From positions 14,198,001 through 14,262,000 of the forward strand of contig CM082580.2 of NCBI GenBank assembly GCA_040954595.2: a DNA stretch of 64,000 bases, read 5' to 3'. A model generated the notes under the pieces. That model did no database searches. It saw nothing but the letters and a program-made list of their open reading frames with translations, and had not been told where the DNA came from. Of this stretch, positions 40,247 through 52,300 are shown in pieces. How positions within the stretch are numbered: position 1 is the stretch's first letter; each line of letters opens with the position of its first letter. Origin of the DNA: Balanoglossus misakiensis. Lineage: Eukaryota; Hemichordata. A program made the translations under genes and the position numbers.

Positions 40247-40274
40247 CCAGTTCATGTAGTCGTACATGAACTGG
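40247..40274. repeat. Perfect 12-bp stem hairpin
   Basis: Arms CCAGTTCATGTA and TACATGAACTGG are separated by the 4-nt loop GTCG. It lies about 280 bp upstream of the CSTPP1 start codon, on the promoter side. No T-run follows, so it is not an obvious terminator. Confidence 0.85.
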
Positions 40275-43200
40275 CATTTAGGCCTAAGTAGCCTGCTAGA
40301 GTGCTCGCCCGTGTGAACACGTGAGATAAAAAGGTGTCAAAATACGACATGGCCGGGTTGTTGATCTAATTAGGCCTACTAGGGCCTAGGCCTATGTGAT
40401 ATTAAACATATAGACAGGGCTAAAAGTTATCATTGTGATATTGTTCACATCTGATGTCGACGGTACAAAGTAAGGCCTAGACCTACCTCAAAATGGTCCT
40501 CATTGAGTAGTGCTCGCCATCGAATGCACGGCCTAAAAGTAGAAAAGAAAAAACAACTTACATCACGCGTCGGCGTTCGAGTGTGACGCAACTGACGGAT
40601 ATTCGTCCCGGGTTTCGAGTACCCTACTAAGTTTCAAGAAGATCTGCTTGCGTGCCAGACAGTGAAGCCGGAAATTTGAGACTTGAGGAAGTGGGATACA
40701 CGATTCGTCCCTTGTGTCACGGCCTAATCCGTTCAACCGTCCTCGTTCCATTGCCGCTGGCATTTGCTTGTTTTGGGTTGGCACGCTTGTCTAATCCTGA
40801 CTCCAGGGCACTTCCAGTTGGAGTCTTGTTACACGGTCATATAGTGTTTCAGACCCGGATACAACCGTGGAAATGCAAGACTTAGGGATAAACCTATTCC
40901 CATTTTGTTTTCAACTTCGATACAGTTTTAGAGAGGACCCTGTCCCAAATCAAGATGCGCAAACAGAACACTAAACTTCTTTTTACCAGAACCACGCGAT
41001 GTGCCCAACTACTCCACGTCGGTTCTTTGTCTGAAGACACCAGGAGTGATGTTTTACCTCATCTATACTTACTTTACTCGACGTTTTGCCTTATGTTATT
41101 TTAACTTAGAAATTGGTATATGTGGGGAAGACCATTATAAGTCTGAAAGTAAAACATGAAAATAATGCAAAAATGGCAGTAATATGGGTCTTTAACTCTA
41201 AAAGTGGACCCACAAACATTACTTTTTCAACTTTTGGAGGTCACGTGATTCCCGCTGACGTCTGTAGAATTTGCGAAAACTCAGCAAGGTGTAACATTTG
41301 TGTAAATACTTGAGGAAAACTTCCAAAGCATGACATACGACACAATCGAAAAGCGCCTGTTGTCATGACGATAGATCTCTTAAAAAGGATTTTGTGCCTT
41401 TTGATACTATGGCTACTCCGCTTGTTGGCGCCTCCACTACGTAAGCCGACTAAACCAGTCTTAACGTTTATATGATACCAAGGTTTGCACGAAATGTAAT
41501 CTACGCTATCGAATCGACTTGTTTTATTTAAAGAAATACGACCGCAACCACACGGCAAGATTATCGCCATAAATGTTTGATATCTTCGCGGATGGCACAT
41601 CCAGGATTTCAATGTCTGATTTTCCCAATCCGAACAAAGACATCTATTAGATTGGCCCTCTTTCCCACAAAAAAAGTAGAAACAACCGAGAAGGCCTTGA
41701 AGATTTCGCGAGGTGGGCATTTGATTTCTCCAGTCTAGATCGTGATGTTGGTCCACAGATCGACACCCTGCAATTGCTGCAAGGTTTACAGTCCAAAACA
41801 AAATTCAGTAGAGCTACCCAGATGCTTTTTTTCGTATTTTACGTCTTCGGTATCGGTAGAGTCTTCTTTATGTACTCAAACCGAGAAGCGTGATTCCAGG
41901 GCTGAATAGACAACCACTCAGGCGATAGGTCTAAAGTTATACGCTTTACTTTTAAAAGAATCCGACTTCAACTTTCCCTCGTTTTTTGTCGTCCGTATGC
42001 ACAATAACCCTTCATTAGTACTTCAGCAAGAGAATCGATGGGTTTGTAGAGACTGCAATTGTTTGGCCCGCGAGGAATATCTATTGTGTCAACATTAAAA
42101 ACTACTTGGTAGCTCTACGAAGCCTTTTGCACACCGGATCAGAGGAGAACGTTTGCTAGCCCCAGGTCGCAATTAATTCAAATAAATCCCCTCAATCGCC
42201 TTGAATTGGTCCAATCATAGGCACCCCCTTCTAATGTCGATTTGTCCAATCATAGACGCCCCTTTAATTCTATAGCGCACTATATCTGCTTTACTGCGAT
42301 ATGAGGCAACACGTCTCTTCTCTGTCATCATTGTCAAGAGTTTAAAGACTAAAATGGCTTTTTAGGAGTTTGTAAAGTTCCAACATACGCTCAATAGACA
42401 CAAATAGCATTTCTTTAGAAGTATGCGCAAGGTTCAAATGATTTCTTTCGTTCTTTGCCCGGGGCATCTTGGTATTACTTTCCTCTCTGTTTTTAACTCC
42501 TCCGACAAAGAAAGAACAGACCGCCATCTTCGACTGGAATCAAACCACTGCGTAAATACAAAGGGTGTAAATAACTTGGGGAGTTGATTCTGTGTTCCTT
42601 TGAAATGTAAGCGCCGACTTCCTTCGTTGGAAATGATCGCATAAAGCACATGCACCATTTTCACTATGTGATGAAGTGTTGAAAACAGCCTTAACTTTGT
42701 TGGTTGCTACGGTGAACTCACTAGACCTCCCGATGCGCATGCTCATAGGAAATACGCAAACCCCAATCTCCCTCTCTTGCAGCCAAGTAATCTTAGTTGG
42801 AAGACATGAAAAAGAAAGTCCGAATGGTGCCGAATTGGTTTCTTGAAAAGGAATCACAAAACGCTCTGAGTTTGATACAAACTTTATGGATGTAACAAAG
42901 TCCATGTTTCCGAACTTTGAAAAAGATTACGGAATTGTTCGGCGCGCCGGACGGGTAATTTTCTAACTTGACGATTGAATTCCAAGGCATATTTGAGCGA
43001 TAAGGTCATATCGAATACATAAGGCACGTTTCTGCTAGCGCGGCGAAGATAACAGAATCATGATTTGACGGGGGTTTTACCATCAGTCAATCCGGTCGAA
43101 TGTTGACAAACCCCCTGAGGGTTTTAATTCCACGTTGGTTCACTTTTTTACTTCCATTCTTATGAATTCTTTATAGAATGCTTAGCAGTGGAGTGGCCCC

Positions 43201-44856
43201 CGTATTACGCCGCCGGCGAACGCATGCGCATTGAATGCGAACAATGACATCCGAGTATATCTCTTAGCTTCCACGGTGAGGACAAGCGTGTATTTGGATT
43301 TCGCTTGGCGAATACAAAACCCATCAAGACCTCGGGACTTTGGCGTAGCGAGGGTTAAATGTGCTGTGGCCAATATGATAAGGCTTTGCTGCAGCTAAAG
43401 CGCGCGATATTTAATTGCATCCTGTCTTTAATTTGCTATTATTGAGAACACCTGTGAATCGAAAACGAAACGTGAAACCCAGGAGCCTCACTTTCATTTT
43501 TGCAATATGGTAATCCGCCTCTCAAAGACAAAATCCTTTTCCCTGTTCTTTTTAAAAAAATGTTCTCGATTTGGGTTCATAAATACAAGACCGTCGACCT
43601 TTACTTCCTTTGTCAGTTATGCGTACAAAATATACTAGTAATAATCCACTCAAACCAAGAAACCGTTCGTCTTTGAAATCTGACGCAAGCATCAACTCCC
43701 ACTGCCGAAACTAGACGGAATTAGGAAGTGAAAATTCACTGACTTCAGAGTCAAATCGAAACAATACAATGTTTTAAGAGCCAACCACTTCTCAAATCGG
43801 TTTATCACAAAGACAACGTCATCGACAATGAGTGGACGCAGCGCCAATCGGACAATACTATTGTTGTTGTCTCTGTCCCAGTGTTACCACGGCAACGCTA
43901 AACCTAGATTTCGGCACATCACAAATGAGGTGGTCAACCCAACACAAAATATTCAAGATAGAAGCAATGTTAACCGAAACGTTACGAGTAGGGCTACGTG
44001 TGTTAATCATCAATTGTTAATTCCTTCATCCTTCTTTCCCTTCTTCCCCACTCCCTTCCTTCTTAGAGAAGAAATAGAGGAATGACAAAACTTGCAAACA
44101 AGTTGAGAAGTACGCATTGCAGATATCATTCGCCATCCCTTCTTCACTTTTAAAACGTTGAGTTCTAACAAGGTTCACAGCTGCAAGCTTTGGATTATCT
44201 TATGAGGCGTTTTCGTGTACATTAATTTATTTCAGTTTGAGTTGTGCGAAAAACGTTAACAGACCGGTCTGTGTCTAGGCTGGGTTTTAAAAGTGCGTAG
44301 GCAGTTAGTGACGCACCACCGTTAATGTGCGCTTTTGGCTCCAGTGAAAAATCCTACATTTTGCAAGACTTTGTTCCAAGTTACTAATGTACACAGTTGT
44401 TGTTTGTGCTGTGGGAACAGAATGAACAAAACCTGAAGCCTAGGGTGCTAGGACCGAAGAAAACCTCTGTCCTACAAGCAAACATATGTTTCCACGGGTA
44501 TCAAGTTTCTTGACCATGTTTTCAATCTTTTTCCCATCTACTTCACAGCAGAATTACCTCCAGCCCACATCACAATTTTCTGTAACAGTTGCGCATATTT
44601 AATTCTCGTTATGCAAATCAAGTTCTGACAAAAAACTTTATCATATGAACAAAAGATTAACAGAGGTTTTTTCGGGACAACAAAACTGAAGTGACCGACT
44701 TTATATGTTTTCGTTGTCGTTGCTTTTGTAGTTCTGGCGGGTTTTTCGTCGTTCCGGGTAAAGTTCTAATCGCCATTGTAGGAAAAAGCCTGGAAAGATT
44801 CGTAGCTCCATCATATGCAGATATAGCAGTAGGAGATTTACGTATTGAGCTAGAAA

Positions 44857-44880
44857 GTCTGTCTGTCTGTCTGTCTGTCT
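44857..44880. repeat. (GTCT)6 microsatellite
   Basis: Six uninterrupted GTCT units in intergenic DNA. Confidence 0.95.
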
Positions 44881-44948
44881 GGAATTCGCCGTGCATTAAC
44901 AACGAGCACCCCCTTATTGCCGTGGTAACAACAACGTTGGTTGGCAAG

Positions 44949-44984
44949 TGACGTCATGGTCATGTCACTTTCACCCTTATATGG
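44949..44984. promoter_or_regulatory. CRE plus CArG-box pair
   Basis: A full CRE, TGACGTCA (44949-44956), lies 18 bp before a perfect CArG box, CCTTATATGG (44975-44984). Short inverted repeats (AAGTGAC/GTCACTT and TTCACCCT/AGGGTGAA) surround them. CRE and SRF sites together are known in immediate-early promoters. The nearest possible target is the candidate exon at 45207. Function is inferred. Confidence 0.35.
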
Positions 44985-45206
44985 TGCGTCACATGAGGGT
45001 GAAGAGAGATACTGATTTCTCTCGCTTTAACAAATATTCGGCGCTGAAGAGTTCAAGGGTTGTCGTTCTTGGGTGGCTTGGCAGATAATTGTTTGGACAT
45101 TCAAATCTGGGCTTTACTTAAATCCGGTTGTCACCAGTCAGAAATCCACCTTGAGTGATTAATTAACTGATCAGTGTTTTCACTAATTGGGTAGCATCTT
45201 AATTAA

Positions 45207-45463
45207 ATGCGACTTATCTCAGTAATTCCCGGCTGGTTCTTTGTTTTATTGTTTGGTCTGAACAAGACACAGTACAGAAACCAAATCCTCAAATCCCATA
45301 CTGTTCACTCTATATTAACATATCGATTGCAAAGGCGAGAGCTTACTCGATGCAAAGGTGGTGTGAGCTCTTTGCCAACCGCGTGGAAAATATTACCTTT
45401 GTTGATTTATACGAACAATATCAGAAATCTCCCGGCAAACGCGACACAGCAGTGTCAAAACAT
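45207..45463 (+). CDS. Candidate first coding exon of a secreted LRR-like protein (weak)
   Basis: An ATG-initiated frame begins with a signal-peptide-like segment (MRLISVIPGWFFVLLFGL) and later shows CKGGVSSLPTAW followed by LLIYTNNIRNLPANA, which resembles the end of an LRR N-terminal cap and a first LRR. It stops being open right at a good donor (CAT|GTAAGT), leaving phase 2, common in LRR exons of receptor genes. No downstream exons were found in the window, and only one cysteine precedes the LRR-like part, so this may be chance. The signal-like start and donor are seen; the gene is inferred. Confidence 0.25.
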
Positions 45464-45700
45464 GTAAGTTAAAGAAGATATCGATTGTCTTTAATTAAAG
45501 CGCTTTTTCTTTTGACAAACTGACTGCTCGCCATGAAATCAATGGTTTCTGGAAAGCCACTATTTAAAAGAAATATGTCGTATTTGGTGATATATTTTTG
45601 TCAGCATCATGCTAAAAACCGCAAAGAGCTGGGATCGTCATAGAACCGGCCACACAATAATCAGAGGATTTCCATTGAGAAGAAACCAGCGCTCAACCCG

Positions 45701-45813
45701 GTTCAAGGCACAGGTTGCATCGTAGTTGCGCTTATATTCACTTTCTATACATAACTATAAGCGCAACTGCAGCGCAACTGTAGCGCAACTGCAGCACAAC
45801 CTGTGGTTCAAGG
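45701..45813. mobile_element. 97-bp hAT-like miniature inverted-repeat element with 8-bp target duplication
   Basis: The element is 45709-45805. Its ends are perfect 9-bp inverted repeats, CACAGGTTG and CAACCTGTG, extending imperfectly to about 25 bp (the shared inner block is AGTTGCGCT). It is flanked by identical 8-bp direct repeats GTTCAAGG (45701-45708 and 45806-45813), the target-site length of hAT transposons. The right half carries three 11-bp units GCGCAACTGCA/GCGCAACTGTA/GCGCAACTGCA, and TATAAGCGCAACT pairs with AGTTGCGCTTATA across a short centre. There is no coding capacity. Intact duplications suggest a fairly recent insertion. Confidence 0.75.
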
Positions 45814-48800
45814 TAGGGCGGACTTCAGTAGCAGACATATTGGTTAAAGTGCTCAATAGACTTCAAATTCGTTGACATGTTTTAGTCGTGATTTTGACTA
45901 TTGATAGAGTGCTGTAAAGGTTCACATCGGATCGGGTTTCTAAAATCAATACGCGTAGACTTCTAGTAAGGATTTACAAGCATGAGTTTTTGGTTTAATG
46001 AGAATCAGATTCAGGTTCGGATTCTAAAGCACAGGTCTGTGATAACCAATCTTTATGCAAGCGGACACCAAAGACCGGACTGAAACGTGTTAAGCCTTCA
46101 ATCAGACAAAAGAAGCATGCTAGTCCCTGACAAGCGAGCTACAATTCACATACAGTACCGTTTTATGCACTTTCACAAGATACCCTTCAATTTTACCCTC
46201 ACTGCCTTTAAATTACCCCTTTTAGCGATTAAAGCTGTGTCAGAGATAAAGTGACCACCTCATACTGACCTCATTCAGACGAACTGAACGTAGGCAATCT
46301 GCTATATGAACAGCGCCCACATCACTACACTCAAGAGCTTACATTGTTGTTACAAAATCGCTTCCTAAAAGAATCATGATAAACTTTCATGCAGTATTTG
46401 TGAATGAAAGCTGAAGATCACTTTATCGATTTAACTTCACCGAACATGAATACACGTGTCTAAAAATGTATGATAATTTACAACGGTACCGGTGGGGTGA
46501 AACCCAAAACATTACTTCTACACTCGAGCGGCTCATTCATTTCTTGTACAAGAAGCAGCCAAACTCTTAATGAACACAAGACTAACCTCAGTTTGAAAAT
46601 GCACGACCACCGTGGCTTTGATGGTTTCTAGCCCCTCAAATGTGAAATAATATAGGCTAACTTGTAAAATATTAAACATAAATCCTCTCTTCGAACACAT
46701 GCTCAGTTTGTCAAACCTTTACGAAAAGCTATGGAAATTGTCCTCAAAAGCACGATTCAAGCTGCCACTTGTTCCAAATCAATGCCATTTGGCCACCATA
46801 GAAAATGAATACCTCATCCTAGCAAGGCTTATCGCTCAAATTCTTCAGAACCGTCCTTGAAACTGCCCCTGCCGATCAAAATGTTATGGCGTAGCTATCT
46901 TAAACAAAAGCCAATGTGTCGCAGGCCACCACTCACATATTAAATGCCACAGTATTACAATTGTCCCTAAACAAGTACTCAACCGCGCGCATTCTCCATT
47001 AGCTTTACATTGAATTACTCCGAAAATCTGTCTAATTGCAGTCCACCACCAAAAGTGGCCAATGAGTCTCGGGCAGGCCCTGAGTGCAACCAACGCAAAG
47101 TTATCAATTACAATTATACAATTTAGAAATAAACTGTAATAGTAACCGACATTACGAATTTCTCTCCGGAGATTTCGATCATTCATGGAAAATGAAATCA
47201 CTGAGTTTCAATTTGCAGTAACCAGTGGATGATGATTATCTCAATGTCAATACTGATAGCCTAGTGTAATACAAATTTAGATAAGAATTATAGCCAGGTG
47301 GATGGGCTTATATCGAACATATCCACCTCATTATTCTGTCAGAAATAAAAGCCGGAATATGAACTTTGTGTGTATATATTGCTGGTATTGATAAGCTGAA
47401 AAGAGTTTAACTTCGTTTGCCGTGCAAGCGCATTAGTCACTTTGATACATTTGGGGTTTTCATTCGCATGACAAGGTCAGCACATTGCAATGAACACCGA
47501 ATCGTGCGCGAAAAAAAGGCTAATAAAAGAAAGTGATTTGACTGCCTTTAATCGTTATCTCTGATTATACACGAAGGGTTTGGTGATGAAACACAGTTGC
47601 GAACGTCGTTGTGACGTCACACACAGTGCAGATTCATCCTGTTGATACAGCTTGAGATTTGTGTTGTCGGTATTGGCGCTTGGGCACTGAATTTCAAAAC
47701 GACAGGACCCAGTTAGCGCTACATTACCGTTCCTGACTGCCATATCATGTGTGTACCAACAATTATAGGGTATGTACAGGCTGCACACGCCGGCCAATCA
47801 ACTGATAGTGGGCGCAAGTCTGTTTAAGTGACATTGATAAAAACTAAAAGTGAGATCGATGTTATTCTGGGTCGAGTTTAGGCAGTAGTATTTTATCAGG
47901 GTCCTCCTATAAAAGGAACGCGACGCGATTGCGAAAACCTCTTCGGTTGTTGACTCCGCTTCCGATAATTTTCTAGCCGTGCAGTTCATGTAGTCTCTAT
48001 ATAGGTCGTCATTACACGAGGGGAATATAGCGGTATTAAAGTGGACCGCCGTGAAAGTCAGTATAGCCAAAGAATTTTCATTTTGTTTGACAGTAGGTCT
48101 ATATGAACAAATCAGGATTTCTTCGATTTCAGATTCAATTAGAGTCCCATGCACTTAGTAGTCTGGCCAAAATTCATCCGATGGCAAATGCTTTAAAGAT
48201 GTCCTACAAATTGGCGAGAAAATGCACGGCGCCACTGTCGTAATTAGTTCCGAAGCCGTAACGCGCCACGTCGTCCATGTTTAAATTTTAAACACAAAAA
48301 TCGACAAATCAAACCCAGTTATGAAACTGCAGATCAATGCAATTAGAACACATAAGCGACAATTTCCACGGAATATGTTGGAATAAATAATAAAATAGAA
48401 ATTACCGGCTATTAAGTGAAATATGATAAAGTCGATTAATAAATGAAATAATTGACCAAATGATTTGTTCTTGAACGTTGCGCTTGACTCATACACTTCA
48501 GCCTCGCCAACATGCAAACCCTTCAGCGTTTCATGGTTACCAAACTCTGAAGTACATTGTACATGCAACGTTTCAACCACCAGGGTTATGACAAATCTCG
48601 ACACCTGGCACAACCCCTCAATCCCATATACGTGTACTTAAGAATGATAAAAAACATTTAGCGACCTATATTGAACGTAATTTTTGACGAAATTAAGTGA
48701 GGTAGCGTATAAGGCTAAGGTATATAGGACCAGTACAAAGACAGCAATAACGGGCGGACGTTAAAATGTCGGATGTACTTCCCGGGTCATAAATCTTTGT

Positions 48801-49315
48801 GAAGCTAAAGATGGGCTTTTGATTACAACTAAACTATCTACCCAGACACAAACACAACAGTGGCCATCAAAATAAGGCAATAGTCCCAACGAGATTTGTA
48901 ACACCCCCTCCCTTTCTTTCAATAGAAATAATCTTTCTATTGCATTGTTTCGGAACATCGAGCTTCATATATTCTGCGTCTTTCGTGTTCACGTCGTGGG
49001 ACGCGAAATGTCTGACCGTGTTTGAATTTCACAAGGCAGTCCGATTCGCACAAATATTTTTTTTCGACTTACAAGTAAAACAGCGCCCGTTATAGTCATC
49101 AAAATGTCAGCCAAGTGACCAAAACAGTTTTAGCGTATCCAAGAGCTGTGATACTTACACAATAAATAAAAACTGAAAACCCCGTCGTCTCGATGCCTGA
49201 CCCTACAGTCACGTGATGAGCCGATACTCATTTCGCCGAATTTTTTTTCTTGTCGCCCTTATTTTCGAACCAATATGATCACTCGAAAGTGGACAGTCTG
49301 GCTTCAGGCAAGGAA

Positions 49316-49323
49316 TATAAAAA
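49316..49323 (+). promoter_or_regulatory. Isolated TATA box (candidate promoter)
   Basis: TATAAAAA is followed by a G/A-rich leader and, 118 nt later, by a 63-codon frame at 49441-49632 starting MGNG. The peptide is not recognised and the frame could be chance. Confidence 0.2.
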
Positions 49324-52300
49324 ACTAAAATCGCTGGCGATACAGAGACGCGGCGCAGATATTAGGAGTGAAGAGCTACGATAGAGAGCTGATTACCAAC
49401 TCCATTAGAACTTGATGCGTTTTGATAAATCGACACTTAAATGGGAAATGGTCTTTTCCCTAAACCAACCAACGATAGCCAAACTTTTATGCTCACTCTC
49501 AAATATACACTGCCGCTATTGAGATACTCGCTTCTGACAAGAATAATGTTTGATATTATGGACCGCGACGACAAAGTCGGATCAGGAAAGAATACCCAGA
49601 CACATACTAATTTTAAACTTACCAGAATCTGAGCAGAGTTGATTGCGACTGGAAGATTTACTGCTAGCGTTCAGAGATAAAGTTAGGGCGCCAATTTTTC
49701 ATGCACAAACCATGTACAAATCGGAACCATTTCGTGTTCTAGAAAATAAGATAGTTGGATATTCTGGTGAAATTTTTGCCTGGTTTCTCTCACTGATACA
49801 CGGAAAGGCGGGAAAAGTTGTCATCAAAGTGAAAGTGCAACAAAATTGGTTTACTTGATGACGCGGTTGTGGTCGTACACTGGGTCATTGTTGCCACAAA
49901 ATAATATCATTATTCAATGCAGACAGCTCTATTGTATGTAATATAGTTTCATTATTACGCCGAGAATATGCAGCCAAAATTTTCATCTTTTTAAGATCAA
50001 TTGGTTGATTAGACACACAAAAGTCTTCATCGTTGACTGTTAACTGTTCCATCTCTTTAACTCGGTCGGAGGACGCAACATTTCGGGAAAATGAAATACG
50101 AAATTAAATTATCTTGCATGGTGAGAGCGGTTTGTTTGGGATACACACCAATCGTGTTCGACGCCCCCTCGCTTATAGAATGAATTGTACGCCGCAAAAG
50201 ACAGTGCTTCTGTAACTAAAAGGGTTTCGGAAGAGAACTATATCCGGCGACGGAAATTCGCCTAATCTTGAAACTTCATGCAGGGCAGATAAAGTCACCG
50301 TCATCACGAAAGACAACAAAAGAGATTTGCTTATCTCACGATTTTCCCTCCATTTTCTGATATAAATTGTATTTAGGTGCTCGCATAGTCACTTTTGGGA
50401 TTGCACGAAAAATCGCATGAAATCCTCCTCGACCAAACAATCGACGACAAAGTGTGAAGAATGATGAAACAGAAAAGTTGATTTTTGCGATGGACATGGA
50501 GTGCGGCTATTACTTTTCAGGGCAAGCGTTATCTGGAGCGAGTGGAGGCTTGATTGAAAATGGCGGTTGCAGTTTTGTGTTTTGGGCGGTAACTAAGCTT
50601 ATTAGTCTTTTATGAACAACTTTCCCCGTCACGTGACTGGGATGTCCCCAAATGACTGTATTATCGTTTCGCCAGCGGAGTGTTAAACACAAGGGGAAAA
50701 CGGAACACTATTTTTTGTTTCCAAAAGTAGCCGTTCAAGTCGAAATTATTTAACCCTGAGTAGCTTTGTGAATTGCTGTGGGATCAATCGTTTCACTTCT
50801 TTATGGGGAATGCCGGGGAGACTATGTTGGAAGCCTTGACAGTCATTACCAGTACGTTAGTGTCGTATTGCTTATCGTCCAATCGATCGCGCATATTAGG
50901 GGCGACTGGTGCATGGCTTGGCTACCATAATGATCCCATTTTGGATCTGGATGTAGTGCTATTAAACCATAAGACCCGACTTGAAAAGGCCGATCCGCTA
51001 CCCGGTTTTGTTATAATTTCTTTCTTTCCGCGTGCTGATTGATTTGGTGTGCAGCACCTGAAATGGGGCTCTATTGCCCATTTTGTTGAATTTGGTTTAT
51101 CTGCCATCGCCTGTGCCTATTGACATGAAAGGAGTTGAGATGAAAGGCAGAGGAGACATCCGACCTCCGCCACGGCATCTACGGTCCAATATTCTCCACT
51201 ACAAGTGTTTACCCCAGACACAACGCCGCTGTTTACGGCAAAGTCTACTGATACGATACGCATGGGGTCTGTCTGCCTTGGTCATTGCAGTTCGTGCCGA
51301 GAAGTGCAGTCTAGTGTGCCAGACATGCACGCGCGCGAGAGACATGCACGTGCGCATTGGTCACGGGTATTGCCTAACTAAAGATTTACGACGTCAAAAA
51401 TTATATACAAATGTATAAATTGCATAAAAAATAAAAATGGAAGAAATATGACGAGGCTTTTTATTGTTATTTGAAAACTTTCACTTTCCGTTCTGCCATC
51501 AAGTTATCGGAGGCAAAAGAAAGTTATTTTTTTCGATACACAACTTTGACGCACCCGTGTACAAAGAACCGGGTAGAGATGTTGACGGACTGGGCAGGTG
51601 TCAAACTGTAGTGTATATGTTTTTCCCCCGCCAAGAGTAACATTGAACTTGAGGACCTGATCAGGATTTATAGCAGTGCTGAATTTTATTTGCAACGGTG
51701 TATGCAGCGTTGTTCTCAAAGCCAACAAGTCACGATTACCGCCGGGCTGTATTTACACAAAAACAACAAAGCCAACTACTTGAAAACTTGACAACGACTT
51801 TTCCTTAAAGAGCCATGGCCAAGTTTGGATAGCCATTTTTAAAACGCAAAGTGTAACTATTTGTCGCCCGGAAGAGCGAGTCTTTTGAACAAAGGGAGGC
51901 GTTTAATTATAACGTACTTGGACTTTATGGACGCCGTAAGCTTCCATTTAGCGATTTATCGCAAATATTGAAAAATAAATCGGGTGCGTTTCAATTTAGA
52001 AAAAACAGTAGGCCTAACCGTATAAAGAAAGCGTGCGACACCTGATGAGTACGTTGGCGCCAGTAATTAATGCAAAATTATGATTAGTTGTGTAAAACAA
52101 AACCCAATGCGAATCACTACATGCTGAGTTCGTTACTGTTCACAATTCTCCTGTTGTAAACATCGAATACAACATCCACATATTCGTCTTTGAAAATTGG
52201 AGACACGTGTAATACATGCAAGCACGCAAATCGCCAATTCAAACGTACTATTGTTGCAACACCGTGTAAATTGTGTGAATTAACATCTCATTAGGCGCAC

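Larger units (their letters stand above)
40020..45700. other. Intergenic desert, left part
   Basis: No gene is recognised. Contents seen: a 12-bp hairpin at 40247-40274, clustered TAGGCCTA palindromes (40278-40480), a 186-codon minus-strand frame at 41241-41801 with no recognisable domain, a GTCT microsatellite, a CRE plus CArG pair near 44.95 kb, and one weak candidate first exon at 45207-45463. The rest shows nothing distinct. Confidence 0.45.

Noticed and set aside
43828-44085. Frame beginning with a weak signal-peptide-like stretch
   Set aside because: The hydrophobic run is short, the rest is low-complexity, and no donor site or downstream exon was found.
46884-47201. 105-codon hydrophobic, tryptophan-rich minus-strand frame that could suggest a membrane protein
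   Set aside because: Hydrophobicity arises from AT-rich sequence; there is no conserved motif, no splice partner and no promoter.
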